Assembly: GCF_003634045.1 (NCBI RefSeq)
Contig: NZ_RBIM01000002.1
Coordinates: 62,001-126,000, forward strand
Direction of reading: 5' to 3'
DNA from: Maricaulis maris
GTDB lineage: Bacteria; Pseudomonadota; Alphaproteobacteria; Caulobacterales; Maricaulaceae
DNA: 64,000 nucleotides
The notes under the pieces were generated by a model. It saw only the letters and a program-made list of their open reading frames with translations. It ran no database searches and was not told where the DNA came from. The translations under genes were made by a program, and so were the position numbers. Below, piece by piece: positions 49,161-57,505 of this stretch. Every line of letters starts with the position of its first letter. Within the stretch, counting starts at the first letter, position 1.

Positions 49161-49880
49161 TCAGACCTTGTGAACCGGGGCCGGGCAGCGGCACTGGAAA
49201 CTGCCGGCCAGCTGCCCTTCGGTGCGGGTATAGTCAAACGTCACCTCGTCCCCGGCCGCCAGATCACGCAGCGCCACCAGGGTCGGCAGGGCGGTTTCGA
49301 GATCATAGACGATCTCGCAGCTTGGCTCACAGGCATGATTGACGAAATGGCCGTATCCGGTCGGTTCGACATGGCGATTGTCATCAGTGCGGAAGGAATA
49401 GGGCGTCTGCTCGGCGCCGACCGGACCATCAATCCCGACCACCGTCTCGCCGGCCGCCACCGGTGTCACCAGCACCGTGCCCCAGCCATGTGTGGGTGAG
49501 CGGTCGAGCCGCGCGGCGGGCGCATGCGCCATGACATAGGGCAGGGCCGCTTCGCCATCACCGCCGGCAATGCGCCCGCTCATGGCGCCACCATGGAGGC
49601 AGGCTTCGGGCACCAGGTCCAGCATCACCCCGCTTGGCGAGACGCCGTCAAATTCCAGCATCACGGCGAGACGCTCGCCAACCAGAAGCCCGCGCAGTTC
49701 GGCCCGGTGCGGCACCCCGTCGCGCTCGGCGATCCGGTCCAGCGTGCCGCCGACCCGGCCATCTTCATCGATCGTCAGGGCAATCCGGTCATAAAGCCGC
49801 GTCCCGTCGAGCGCGACATGAAAGCCGATCAAATGCACCGGCACAGACGCCGCTCTGGTTGCTCCAAGAAACTGCGTCAT
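49161..49880 (-). CDS. SET-domain protein
   Basis: This protein of about 239 residues ends in a SET methyltransferase-like domain. Its hallmarks are HGWGTVLVTPVAAGETV, the SAM-binding and pseudo-knot stretch GYGHFVNHACEPSCEIV, and GDEVTFDYTRTEGQLAGSFQCRC with a short cysteine tail like a truncated post-SET zinc site. The N-terminal ~120 residues match no domain I know. Start 49880 (GGGGA upstream) is preferred; the frame to 49943 opens on a GTG with no support. Bacterial SET proteins can methylate ribosomal or host proteins; target unknown. Confidence 0.82.
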   Translation of the reverse strand: MTQFLGATRAASVPVHLIGFHVALDGTRLYDRIALTIDEDGRVGGTLDRIAERDGVPHRAELRGLLVGERLAVMLEFDGVSPSGVMLDLVPEACLHGGAMSGRIAGGDGEAALPYVMAHAPAARLDRSPTHGWGTVLVTPVAAGETVVGIDGPVGAEQTPYSFRTDDNRHVEPTGYGHFVNHACEPSCEIVYDLETALPTLVALRDLAAGDEVTFDYTRTEGQLAGSFQCRCPAPVHKV

Positions 49881-49997
49881 ATCCGAATCCCCAACACAAA
49901 CAATAAGGTGCGGCGAGGTTAGGGGATTTGTGTTGTGGTGCAAGCTTGCGCGGGCGCATTCTGACCAATCAGGAGCGCCACTTGGCCCGGTTTCGCA

Positions 49998-50729
49998 CTA
50001 GGGACCCGGCTCTCCGCGCTCCTCGGCCAGAAGGTCGAGAATTCGCTCGATCCGCGCCCGCAGGGCTATCAGGATGAGATGTGTGTTGTCCTGGGTGATA
50101 TAGGCACTCTGCAACGCATCCATGATGTCTCGATCTTCCAGCAGAACCGCGTGATCGATCGCCTCAACCCGGCCGAGCTGTTCGAACCTCGTCGACGGTT
50201 GCCCGGTCAGTTCCAGTGTTTTCGCGCGGATGATGACCCGGCTCAGTTCGGCCACCGGCTCGGCGACTTGCGAGAATTGGAGATACAGGAAGCCGGTATA
50301 GCTGTCATATCTGTAGAGTTCGTCGCGCAAGGCCGCGTTTCTGATCAGGCGCATCCGGCCCGTCGAGACCAATTCCTCAAATGCGGCGGACGGTGCCGGC
50401 ATGCTGCCGATGGAATCCACCAGGGCGAGGTCAGAGGCGAGGAAGTCCTCATCAAGCTGGCCGGCACGGATACCGGTGATCAAGCGCTCCGTGACCTCCA
50501 GATACAGCAATTGCCGCGCGATCCCGCTATCGGTCAGCGCCAATTGCTGCTCGAAATCACGCTCCAGCCGCTCCAGCAGGCTGTGCGTCTCGATCCGCTC
50601 CTGCCGCGCCTCATTCCAGTTATTGACCTGCAGACCGATAAACACGCCAAACACCACGATCAGCGTTTCGATCACCACAGTGACCCAGTCCTGCTTGCGC
50701 AGGCCAATGGCAAGACGCCGCAAGATCAT
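49998..50729 (-). CDS. One-TM protein with helical periplasmic region (DUF6090-like)
   Basis: This is a 243-residue protein with a short cytoplasmic N-terminus (ILRRLAIGLRKQDW), one membrane helix (VTVVIETLIVVFGVFIGLQV) and then NNWNEARQERIETHSLLERLERDFEQQ, a charged helix typical of DUF6090-type proteins, followed by more helices. Start 50729 has GGGGGGAAAGC upstream. The longer frame toward 50957 would read through the neighbouring repeat and is discarded. Function unknown; it is a single gene between the SET gene and the repeat cluster. Confidence 0.75.
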   Translation of the reverse strand: MILRRLAIGLRKQDWVTVVIETLIVVFGVFIGLQVNNWNEARQERIETHSLLERLERDFEQQLALTDSGIARQLLYLEVTERLITGIRAGQLDEDFLASDLALVDSIGSMPAPSAAFEELVSTGRMRLIRNAALRDELYRYDSYTGFLYLQFSQVAEPVAELSRVIIRAKTLELTGQPSTRFEQLGRVEAIDHAVLLEDRDIMDALQSAYITQDNTHLILIALRARIERILDLLAEERGEPGP

Positions 50730-50801
50730 GCTTTCCCCCCGGGCCGAAAGGCCGGTCTCTACAGAGCGCGTTGCGCCCGCCAAGGCAAGGCTGGTTTGGA
50801 T

Positions 50802-50918
50802 TCCCTCTCCCATGGGAGAGGGTGGCCGAAGGCCGGGTGAGGGGGAAAGCCCGGTGCCTGGGTGCTGATCCCCCTCATCCGTCGCTCCGCGACACCTTCT
50901 CCCCAGGGAGAAGGAAGT
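50802..50918. repeat. Palindromic repeat E (CCCTCTCCC / GGGAGAGGG type)
   Basis: Two hairpin halves face each other. The left has CCCTCTCCC-atg-GGAGAGGG with GGCCGAAGGCC and GTGAGGGGG; the right has CCCCCTCAT, a GTCGCTCCGCGAC hairpin and CCTTCTCCC-ca-GGGAGAAGG. The halves are roughly complementary overall, so a large folded structure is possible. It occupies the 5' side of the DUF6090-like gene's upstream region. Only one copy is present here. Confidence 0.7.
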
Positions 50919-50958
50919 CAGTACCGCGGATAGGAGAGTTCGGTGCCCGTCCCCCATT

Positions 50959-51058
50959 CATTTTTCCCGGGCGAAGACCCGGGACCCACCGAGCGCCCTT
51001 CCCAGCAATGTGTTTCCGGTAGATCCCGAATCGCGCCGAAGCGCGTCCGGGAAAAATG
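50959..51058. repeat. Palindromic repeat F (CATTTTTCCCGG ends)
   Basis: A 12-bp perfect inverted repeat bounds the element: CATTTTTCCCGG at 50959-50970 and its complement at 51047-51058. Inside is CCCGGG-cgaaga-CCCGGG and a CGCGCC/GCGCG hairpin near the right end. No gene is included. Its neighbours on both sides are other palindromic repeats. Confidence 0.72.
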
Positions 51059-51152
51059 GGGAGGTCAGGCGGGCGATCCCACAGCCCGTCAATCAAGCGC
51101 GCAGAGCGCGCACTTTCCAGACATGAAACAAGCGCGCCGAGCGCGCTCTGGG

Positions 51153-51283
51153 CCATAAACCCATTGCCGGGAGATCGCCGTATCCGGTTCTTCAGCTCAA
51201 GGGGCATGCCCGCGGAGCGGCACCTGCGGCGCCCTTGACCTGAAGAAACGGATACGGCCCGCTGGATGGCATGGGGTTTATGG
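51153..51283. repeat. Long palindromic element, family 2, copy D
   Basis: Inner inverted repeat 51177-51203 with 51232-51258 (27 positions, 25 paired) around a 28-base centre (51204-51231). The outer arms also pair: CCATAAACCC at 51153-51162 with its complement at 51274-51283. Total span 131 bp. Compared with copy C (37020-37148, opposite orientation) the centre is 24/28 identical and TTCTTCAG and CAAGGG are kept, but the middle of each stem differs (CCGTATCCG here, CTCAGCGTG there), while remaining self-complementary within each copy. Confidence 0.88.
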
Positions 51284-51768
51284 GGTGGGGGTGCGGGAGA
51301 GTGGTGTGTGTTCCCACTGTTCGGGAGGACTATGATTGGGCGTGGGGCGCCTATTTGAGTCCAGTTTGGCGCAGGAGCGCCCATGGTGGGGAGCACAGTT
51401 CAGCCTTACGGCGACTAGGTAAGCGCGACCGTGATCACGGTGCTCTGTAGACAAGCCACACCTGGACCAGGTGGGTTGGCGCCACGGATTGAGAGCGCCA
51501 ACTTCTCGATCATCTTGAGTAATGCGTTCATGGTCACGAACCCCCAACTGGAACGCGATAGTCAATGTGAGCTGCTGCCGGTCTGGTGGACACCCCTTCG
51601 CCAACCCGGCCCAATAACTAATCAGATTCAGTTGAATACCGGCCTAAGACACGACTACGCCATCGCCCCAATCATCGGATCAAGTATTTTTGGGAAACTC
51701 GATATATCTTGACATTGATGCGTCTAGTTATACAACTTTAGAGTATGGCCGGTTGGAGGGGACGCAAA

Positions 51769-53010
51769 GTGTTACGACTATTTCTTATTGTTAGTCTGCT
51801 GCTAGCGCTACAAACCCTTTCGTCCTGTGCTTCAAGCCAGCCACGCGGGGCACTCTGCGTACGCGGCGACGGGTGCATTCTTGATGAGCGCGAACGACGA
51901 GGTCCAAGGGGTAGCGATCAGTTAGAAGTTACTCCGTTCCGAACTTCGCAGCCGAATTTATCTCTCGACCTCAACATTGATGGCTATTTTGATCATGTTG
52001 GAGAGTTGCTCTTGCCCGGGCAGATCTCCGGCGCGACATGCGGCGGAGGCACGGCGACTCAGATGTTCGACGTGTCCTCCCTCGATGCCCGGCCAGGTAC
52101 GGAAACACCCGGGTTTTTGACGGTCGCGGAAATGACCGAAAACTACTCAACCACCGAAAGTGGAGCGGTCAGTACGCGTGCCAATGTTGGCCCTGTCCTT
52201 GCCAATCTTCTGTCTAGCCGCGGCATTTCCCAAGAAACGGCCGCTGGTGTGGGCGCAGCCTTCGCAAGCGGTCAGACGTCTATAGTCGCCGCGCGAGGGA
52301 AGTACATTGAAGTGCGGCTGTCTGACGGGGTCATCCGGCAATTGCGCGATAGGACCGTGATGGATGGAGATGCCACTCAACGAGCGCATTTGTACAATTG
52401 TATACTGGAGCTTGCCCTATCGCGGCATGACCACCGACTGCTGACCGGGCTAAGTGGCTTCTATATGGAATCGTTGGAAATTAACTCGAATTTCAATCGC
52501 GACTTCGAATTAGCGGTAGAGGCGGCAGTCTCCAATCCAGACGAGGAGGTAGCTGTCCTCGAGTTGAGAGGCGAGGTGGCAAGTTCTCTTAACGGTGAGT
52601 TCAGATCTTTGGTCACGAGTGAGTTTCGCCAGTTTTCACAGGAGACGTTTCGCTATGGTGCAATCGCCTACACATCGCCGTATACGTTTTTCGTGTTCGC
52701 TGGTCAGGGCAACGTTCGTATTCCCGCGTTGGGCGGGCGAAGACGGGTAGAAATTTGCAATGGAGGAGAGCACCGCCAGACTGGGACGTCGAATAATTAC
52801 CTCCAAGTGGTGATAGCAGACCAGCCTGGGCGCGTACCGGCAGTTGATGTTGCTGGCGTGGATTTGCCCCTTCAGACTCACGGCCACAGGCACATGCGGT
52901 GTCGTACGTATCGACTCGAAAGCCCGCTCGATATTGCATTTTATGACATGGATCCGAGCAATCAGGCCGAGGTCGCGTCTATAGAAGGCACCGTGGCTTT
53001 TTTTCGGTAA
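51769..53010 (+). CDS. Uncharacterised lipoprotein with atypical codon use
   Basis: This is a 413-residue predicted lipoprotein. Start GTG 51769 is preferred over ATG 51745: GGAGGGG lies 7 bases upstream of the GTG, and the product then opens with a compact signal peptide (LRLFLIVSLLLALQTLSSC) whose lipobox Cys is residue 20. No domain is recognisable in the rest. A glycine-rich CGGGTATQ segment lies near residue 90; the C-terminal third reads like a beta-rich domain with several Cys and His (ICNGGEHRQTGT; HGHRHMRCRTY). Codons such as TTA, CTA, ATA and AGT are frequent, unlike the neighbours, which points to horizontal acquisition. Function unknown. Confidence 0.75.
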   Translation: MLRLFLIVSLLLALQTLSSCASSQPRGALCVRGDGCILDERERRGPRGSDQLEVTPFRTSQPNLSLDLNIDGYFDHVGELLLPGQISGATCGGGTATQMFDVSSLDARPGTETPGFLTVAEMTENYSTTESGAVSTRANVGPVLANLLSSRGISQETAAGVGAAFASGQTSIVAARGKYIEVRLSDGVIRQLRDRTVMDGDATQRAHLYNCILELALSRHDHRLLTGLSGFYMESLEINSNFNRDFELAVEAAVSNPDEEVAVLELRGEVASSLNGEFRSLVTSEFRQFSQETFRYGAIAYTSPYTFFVFAGQGNVRIPALGGRRRVEICNGGEHRQTGTSNNYLQVVIADQPGRVPAVDVAGVDLPLQTHGHRHMRCRTYRLESPLDIAFYDMDPSNQAEVASIEGTVAFFR

Positions 53011-53081
53011 CGCACTGAAAGCAAAAACTGCCGGCGCACCGTGGAGGGCGTTGGCATCTTGTTTTACACGACCTTTGCAAA

Positions 53082-53103
53082 GCAGCGGCCTGAGGGCCGC
53101 TGC
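53082..53103 (+). terminator. GC-rich hairpin after the low-GC lipoprotein gene (weak)
   Basis: A 9-bp perfect stem (53082-53090 with 53095-53103) closes a TGAG loop about 70 bases past the stop. No T-run follows. It is the only strong hairpin in the 285-base gap before lipA, which otherwise shows only C-rich low-complexity sequence near 53235. Confidence 0.45.
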
Positions 53104-53295
53104 GCGATCCCATATCCAACAAGCGGCGACGGCGCGGACCGCGGAGTTGCGCGGGTGCCGTGGTGCGATAGGGCGCAGGAGTAGGCGTAGCGTGAGCCTC
53201 GGTACAGGCCCGCTTTCGGGATCAAGCCCGCATCCCCCCCACCACCACAGCCCCCCGACCTTGCCACATCGCGCCTGTCATCATACATCGCCCCC

Positions 53296-54273
53296 ATGGC
53301 CAATCTGATCGACACCACTGCCCGTTCCGCTGCCTCTGACGCGCGTGCGGCTCGCCATCCGGAGAAGCAGAAGCGGGCGGATACGCCTGTGCTGCGCAAG
53401 CCGGAGTGGATCCGGGTCAAGGCGCCCCTGGGCAAGACGTTTTCCGAGACCCAGAAAATCGTCAAGGATGGCGGTCTGGTGACGGTGTGCGAGGAGGCGG
53501 GCTGTCCCAATATCGGTGAGTGCTGGGAGCAAAAGCACGCCACGTTCATGATCCTGGGCGATACCTGCACCCGCGCCTGTTCCTTCTGCAACGTCAAGAC
53601 CGGCCTGCCGGCCGCGGTCGACACGGACGAGCCGCGCCGTGTGGCCGAGGCGGTGGCGCAGATGGGGCTCAATCATGTCGTCATCACCTCGGTGGACCGC
53701 GATGACCTCGATGATGGCGGGGCGCAGCATTTTGTTGATGTGATCAGTGCGATCCGCGCCGCCACGCCCTCGACCACGATCGAGATCCTGACACCGGACT
53801 TCCTGCGCAAGCCGGGCGCCGCCGAAGCCGTGATCGATGCCAGGCCGGACGTGTTCAACCATAATCTGGAGACGGTGCCGCGCTTGTATCTCTCGATACG
53901 CCCGGGCGCGCGCTATTTCCATTCGCTGCGGCTTTTGGAGCGGGTCAAGGATCGAGATCCGGCGCAATTCACCAAGTCGGGCATCATGGTCGGGCTGGGC
54001 GAGAGCAAGGAAGAAGTCATGCAGGTGATGGACGATATGCGGTCCGCCGGCATCGATTTTCTCACCATCGGCCAGTATCTGCAGCCGACCCGCAAGCATG
54101 CCGCCGTTGACCGCTTCGTCCACCCGGACGAGTTCAAGGCCTATGAGACGATCGCCCGCGCCAAGGGCTTCCTGATGGTCTCGGCGACGCCGCTGACCCG
54201 TTCGAGCCATCATGCCGGCGATGATTTCGCCAAGCTGCGCGCGGCGCGCGAGCAGATGATGGCGCGCGGTTAG
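53296..54273 (+). CDS. lipA: Lipoyl synthase
   Basis: LipA is a radical-SAM enzyme that inserts two sulfurs into octanoyl groups on E2 and other lipoyl domains, including those of PdhB and PdhC above. The 325 residues contain both iron-sulfur motifs: [12 protein letters not shown] (auxiliary cluster) and CTRACSFC (radical-SAM CxxxCxxC). The [13 protein letters not shown] and [13 protein letters not shown] segments and the C-terminal Ser-containing TRSSHHAGD region are family-typical. It leads a run with the coq10-like gene. Confidence 0.97.
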   Translation: MANLIDTTARSAASDARAARHPEKQKRADTPVLRKPEWIRVKAPLGKTFSETQKIVKDGGLVTVCEEAGCPNIGECWEQKHATFMILGDTCTRACSFCNVKTGLPAAVDTDEPRRVAEAVAQMGLNHVVITSVDRDDLDDGGAQHFVDVISAIRAATPSTTIEILTPDFLRKPGAAEAVIDARPDVFNHNLETVPRLYLSIRPGARYFHSLRLLERVKDRDPAQFTKSGIMVGLGESKEEVMQVMDDMRSAGIDFLTIGQYLQPTRKHAAVDRFVHPDEFKAYETIARAKGFLMVSATPLTRSSHHAGDDFAKLRAAREQMMARG

Positions 54274-54294
54274 ATCGGCATAGCGGGGGCGAAG

Positions 54295-54795
54295 ATGGTC
54301 GTAGAAGTCCGCGAACGCCTGCGCCTGTTTCACAGCGCCGATGATGTGTTCGAGCTGGTCAGCGATGTCCGCCGCTATCCGCACTTCATCCCGCAGATCA
54401 CCGCCATGCGCGTGCTCGATGAGCGCCGGGACGGGCCGCGTCTGGAGCTGACGGCGGAAGCGCGCGTGCGCTATAAATTCGTCAGCGAGCGTTTCACATC
54501 CAGGGTCGAGGCCGACGGCGCGGCGCGGCGGATTGATGTCAGCTTTGTCGCCGGGCCTTTCCGGGTGCTGGAAAACCGTTGGCATTTCCACGCCTTGTCC
54601 GACGGTTCCTGTCTGGTCGATTTCTCGATCCGGGCGGCGTTCAAGAACCCGATCCTGCAAGTCCTGCTCGAGAGCAATCAGGAACGGGCGGGCCGGGTGC
54701 TGATCAGCAAGTTTTCCGCCGAGGCGGAACGGCGCCATGAGCGCGCGGGTGATCCCGCCCTCGACCTAGCCGAAGAGATCAACGCCATCGGCTAG
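54295..54795 (+). CDS. Coq10/RatA-type START-domain protein
   Basis: This is a 166-residue protein of the polyketide-cyclase/START superfamily, COQ10/RatA branch. The entry motif is HSADDVFELVSDVRRYPHFIPQI; RVLENRWHFHAL and VDFSIRAAFKNPILQVLL follow as in homologues. In eukaryotes and some bacteria it binds ubiquinone; RatA was described in E. coli as a ribosome-interacting toxin. Its end overlaps the cinA-like gene on the other strand by 30 bases. The lipA neighbourhood is the usual alphaproteobacterial one. Confidence 0.87.
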   Translation: MVVEVRERLRLFHSADDVFELVSDVRRYPHFIPQITAMRVLDERRDGPRLELTAEARVRYKFVSERFTSRVEADGAARRIDVSFVAGPFRVLENRWHFHALSDGSCLVDFSIRAAFKNPILQVLLESNQERAGRVLISKFSAEAERRHERAGDPALDLAEEINAIG

Positions 54796-55266
54796 CAGGT
54801 CGAGCGCCGTGGCGACGCTGGCCAGGCGCACCGCATCGCGGCCGCGATCACCGAAACGGCAGACTTCGCTGCGGGTCGGCTTGTCGCGACAGGCGAGACC
54901 GAAATGCACCAGGCCGGCCGGTTTGTGGTCCGAGCCGCCAGGCCCGGCAATGCCGGTGATCGACACCGCGATATCAGCGTTTGAACGCAATAGCGCTTCC
55001 TCGGCCATGCGACGGGCAACCTCGACCGAGACGGCGCCATTGGCCGCAATCACCCGCGCCGGAACGCCCAGCATCTCGGTCTTGGCGGCGTTGGAATAGG
55101 TCACGAAACCACGGTCGACGACGTCCGACGAGCCGGGAATCTCCGTCAACAGGCCGGCGACCAGCCCGCCGGTGCAGCTTTCCGCCGTCGCAATCATCAC
55201 ACCAGCCGTTTTGGCGCGGGCGATCAGGGTTTCCGCCTGCTCGATCAGGGAGTGGTTGAACATCAT
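54766..55266 (-). CDS. CinA C-terminal-domain protein (NMN deamidase PncC type)
   Basis: This is a 166-residue stand-alone CinA C-terminal domain, the nicotinamide-mononucleotide amidohydrolase (PncC) fold. Its family segments are TAESCTGGLVAGLLTEIPGSSDVV (about 27-50), GFVTYSNAAKTEMLGV and SITGIAGPGG. ATG 55266 overlaps the ispDF stop as ATGA, so translation is coupled; a longer frame from 55539 would lie inside ispDF. It is convergent with the coq10-like gene, with a 30-base overlap of the ends. Confidence 0.9.
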   Translation of the reverse strand: MMFNHSLIEQAETLIARAKTAGVMIATAESCTGGLVAGLLTEIPGSSDVVDRGFVTYSNAAKTEMLGVPARVIAANGAVSVEVARRMAEEALLRSNADIAVSITGIAGPGGSDHKPAGLVHFGLACRDKPTRSEVCRFGDRGRDAVRLASVATALDLLADGVDLFG

Positions 55267-56423
55267 GCTGTCAGTCTCGCCGTGACAATGGCTTGCGCGG
55301 CCAGGCCTTCGCCGCGCCCGGTAAAGCCGAGTTTTTCCGTGGTGGTCGCCTTTATATTGACTCGCGCCTCCGGCAAGCCGAGCAGCTGTGCCACTCGCGC
55401 CCGCATGGCCTCGCGATGCGGGCCGATCTTGGGCCGTTCGGCGATGATCGTCAGGTCGGCATGGACGAGCTCGCCGCCAGCGTCTTTCAGGAGTTTTACG
55501 GCGTGCAAAAGGAAGGCGTCCGACGCCGCGCCCTTCCATTGCGGGTCCGATGGCGGGAAATGCTGGCCGATATCACCGGCACCGGCCGCGCCCAGAATGG
55601 CATCGGTGAGGGCATGCAGGCCGGCATCAGCGTCGGAATGCCCAATGAGGCCCAGCCCGGCCCGGATCTCGATCCCGCACAGCCACATCACTTCGGCCGG
55701 CTCCAGCCGGTGCACATCATAACCCTGGCCGGTGACGGTGATCGTCTCGCTCATGATCTGTCTTTCTGCCCGGTCAAAATCATCCGCCGTCGTCAGTTTG
55801 AAATTCTCCGCCTCACCGGGAACAAGCGCAACCTCACCCCCCGCCGCCCGGATCACCGCGGCATCATCGGGCAGGGCGGTGTCACCCAATTGCGCATAGG
55901 CGGCGAGCAGCGGCGCCAGATGGAAGGCCTGCGGCGTCTGCGCGGCGAAAAGGCCGTCACGCGAGACCGGATCACCCATCGTGGTGCCGTCGTCGCCGGC
56001 GGACCGGAACAGCGCATCAGCAACCGGCAAGGCGGGGATGACTGCGTCGTGGGTCGCCAGCGCGTCGACCAGGCGGTCGATCAGCTTGTGGCTGACGAAG
56101 GGGCGGGCGGCGTCATGGATCAGGACGGCGTCGGCACCGGTCGCGCGAGCCGCCTCCAGACCGGCGCGGACCGAGGCGGTGCGGGTCGCGCCGCCAGGGA
56201 TTGTATCCAGTTTCGTGCCCAGCTCCGCCTCGACCGCCGTGATATGGTCCTGGTCGGCCGGGTTGATCACCACGATGATGCCGACAAAGACCCGGCCATG
56301 ACGCAGACGATGAAGCGTACGGGACAGCACGCTTTTGCCGGCCAGTTCGCGATACTGTTTCGGCACACCACCACCGGCCCGCTCACCGCGTCCGGCGGCA
56401 ACAATGACAGCAGCGATCTTCAT
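55263..56423 (-). CDS. ispDF: Bifunctional IspD/IspF (MEP pathway)
   Basis: This fused enzyme catalyses two steps of isoprenoid synthesis: MEP cytidylyltransferase and MEcPP synthase. The IspD part (residues 1 to ~225) opens with [21 protein letters not shown] and has [14 protein letters not shown]. The IspF part starts near [17 protein letters not shown] and has [26 protein letters not shown] with the metal-binding Asp-x-His and His. 386 residues is normal for the fusion, which is common in alpha- and epsilonproteobacteria. ATG 56423 is used; the extension to 56456 lacks support. It is divergent from dusB. Confidence 0.96.
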   Translation of the reverse strand: MKIAAVIVAAGRGERAGGGVPKQYRELAGKSVLSRTLHRLRHGRVFVGIIVVINPADQDHITAVEAELGTKLDTIPGGATRTASVRAGLEAARATGADAVLIHDAARPFVSHKLIDRLVDALATHDAVIPALPVADALFRSAGDDGTTMGDPVSRDGLFAAQTPQAFHLAPLLAAYAQLGDTALPDDAAVIRAAGGEVALVPGEAENFKLTTADDFDRAERQIMSETITVTGQGYDVHRLEPAEVMWLCGIEIRAGLGLIGHSDADAGLHALTDAILGAAGAGDIGQHFPPSDPQWKGAASDAFLLHAVKLLKDAGGELVHADLTIIAERPKIGPHREAMRARVAQLLGLPEARVNIKATTTEKLGFTGRGEGLAAQAIVTARLTA

Positions 56424-56506
56424 CAACAGGCCTCGTGGATTGCCGCAGCGCAGCATACTCGCTAGCCTTCGGCCTTACGACGCACACCGAGGATTTGTCC
56501 AGCCGC

Positions 56507-57505
56507 ATGCGCTTTTCGATCGACAGCCACGACATTGAAATACCGGTGATACTGGCGCCGATGTCCGGTGTGACAGACCTGCCTTTCCGGCGCCAGGCCC
56601 AGCGTTTTGGCGCCGGCATGGTGGTGTCCGAAATGGTCGCCTCGGACGCTTTGGCGGCCGGTCGCCGTGACATGATCCGCAAGGCGGCGCTGGACGCGTC
56701 GTTGAAGCCCTGCGTCATCCAGCTCGCCGGGCGGCAGGCTCACTGGATGGCCGAAGGGGCCCGGATCGCTGAAGATGCGGGCGCCGAAGTCATTGATATC
56801 AATATGGGTTGTCCGGCCCGACAAGTGACAAAGGGCCTGTCCGGATCGGCCCTGATGCGCGATCTCGACCACGCCCTGACCCTGATCGAAGCGACCGTCG
56901 GCGCAACCTCCAAACCGGTCACCCTCAAGATGCGACTGGGCTGGGACCACGCCTCTCTCAACGCCCCCGACCTCGCCCGCCGGGCCCGCGATGCCGGTGT
57001 GCGCCTGGTCACCGTGCATGGCCGAACCCGGCAGCAATTCTACAAGGGCGAGGCCGATTGGAACGCTGTCCGCGCCGTCGTCGAAGCCGTGGACATCCCG
57101 GTCATCGTCAATGGTGATATCGAGACGGCGGGCCACGCCCGTGACGCGCTACAACGCTCCGGCGCGGCCGCCGTGATGATCGGTCGTGCCGCCCAGGGCC
57201 GCCCCTGGCTGCTCGGCGAAATCGGTCGCGAACTGATCGGGCGGGAAGGCGGCGAAACGCCCTGGGCCGACAAGATCGACGCCCTCGGTCAGCAGTTCGA
57301 GGACAGCCTGTCCCATTATGGCGAAGCCTTGGGTATCCGTATGATGCGCAAGCATTTTGCCAGTTTCTGCGATGTTGAATGCGGGGCCGGCGATGCCGAT
57401 TGGGTGCGCGCCCAACGCGCCAGCCTGTGCCGTTCGGACCGGCCGGTCGAAGTCCATAGCGCCCTCGAAGGCCTGCGCGATGTGGCCGGACGTGCAGTCG
57501 CATGA
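56507..57505 (+). CDS. dusB: tRNA-dihydrouridine synthase DusB/NifR3
   Basis: DusB reduces uridines in tRNA with FMN. The 332-residue product (from ATG 56507) begins with [24 protein letters not shown], then has [21 protein letters not shown] with the catalytic Cys, and INGD-type IVNGDIETA and [12 protein letters not shown]. The start is uncertain: a TTG at 56495 is an alternative. Its stop overlaps the ntrB start as ATGA. The nifR3-ntrB-ntrC order is a classic alphaproteobacterial arrangement. Confidence 0.94.
   Translation: MRFSIDSHDIEIPVILAPMSGVTDLPFRRQAQRFGAGMVVSEMVASDALAAGRRDMIRKAALDASLKPCVIQLAGRQAHWMAEGARIAEDAGAEVIDINMGCPARQVTKGLSGSALMRDLDHALTLIEATVGATSKPVTLKMRLGWDHASLNAPDLARRARDAGVRLVTVHGRTRQQFYKGEADWNAVRAVVEAVDIPVIVNGDIETAGHARDALQRSGAAAVMIGRAAQGRPWLLGEIGRELIGREGGETPWADKIDALGQQFEDSLSHYGEALGIRMMRKHFASFCDVECGAGDADWVRAQRASLCRSDRPVEVHSALEGLRDVAGRAVA

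Larger units (their letters stand above)
50730..51768. other. About 1 kb without a supported gene: repeat cluster plus low-GC leader
   Basis: The left half holds three palindromic repeats side by side (50802-50918, 50959-51058, 51153-51283). From about 51,300 the base composition drifts toward AT and short frames on both strands (51278-51604 minus, 51431-51712 plus) show no domain, ribosome site or codon bias typical of this genome. The stretch just before 51769 should carry the promoter of the low-GC lipoprotein gene, but I see no clear -35/-10 pair. Confidence 0.6.

Noticed and set aside
51278-51604. 108-residue minus-strand frame in the repeat-rich gap
   Set aside because: Includes the edge of palindrome D, Arg/Pro/Thr-rich, no ribosome site; probably spurious.
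51431-51712. 93-residue plus-strand frame before the low-GC lipoprotein
   Set aside because: No ribosome site or domain; could be a decayed gene, but nothing supports a specific one.
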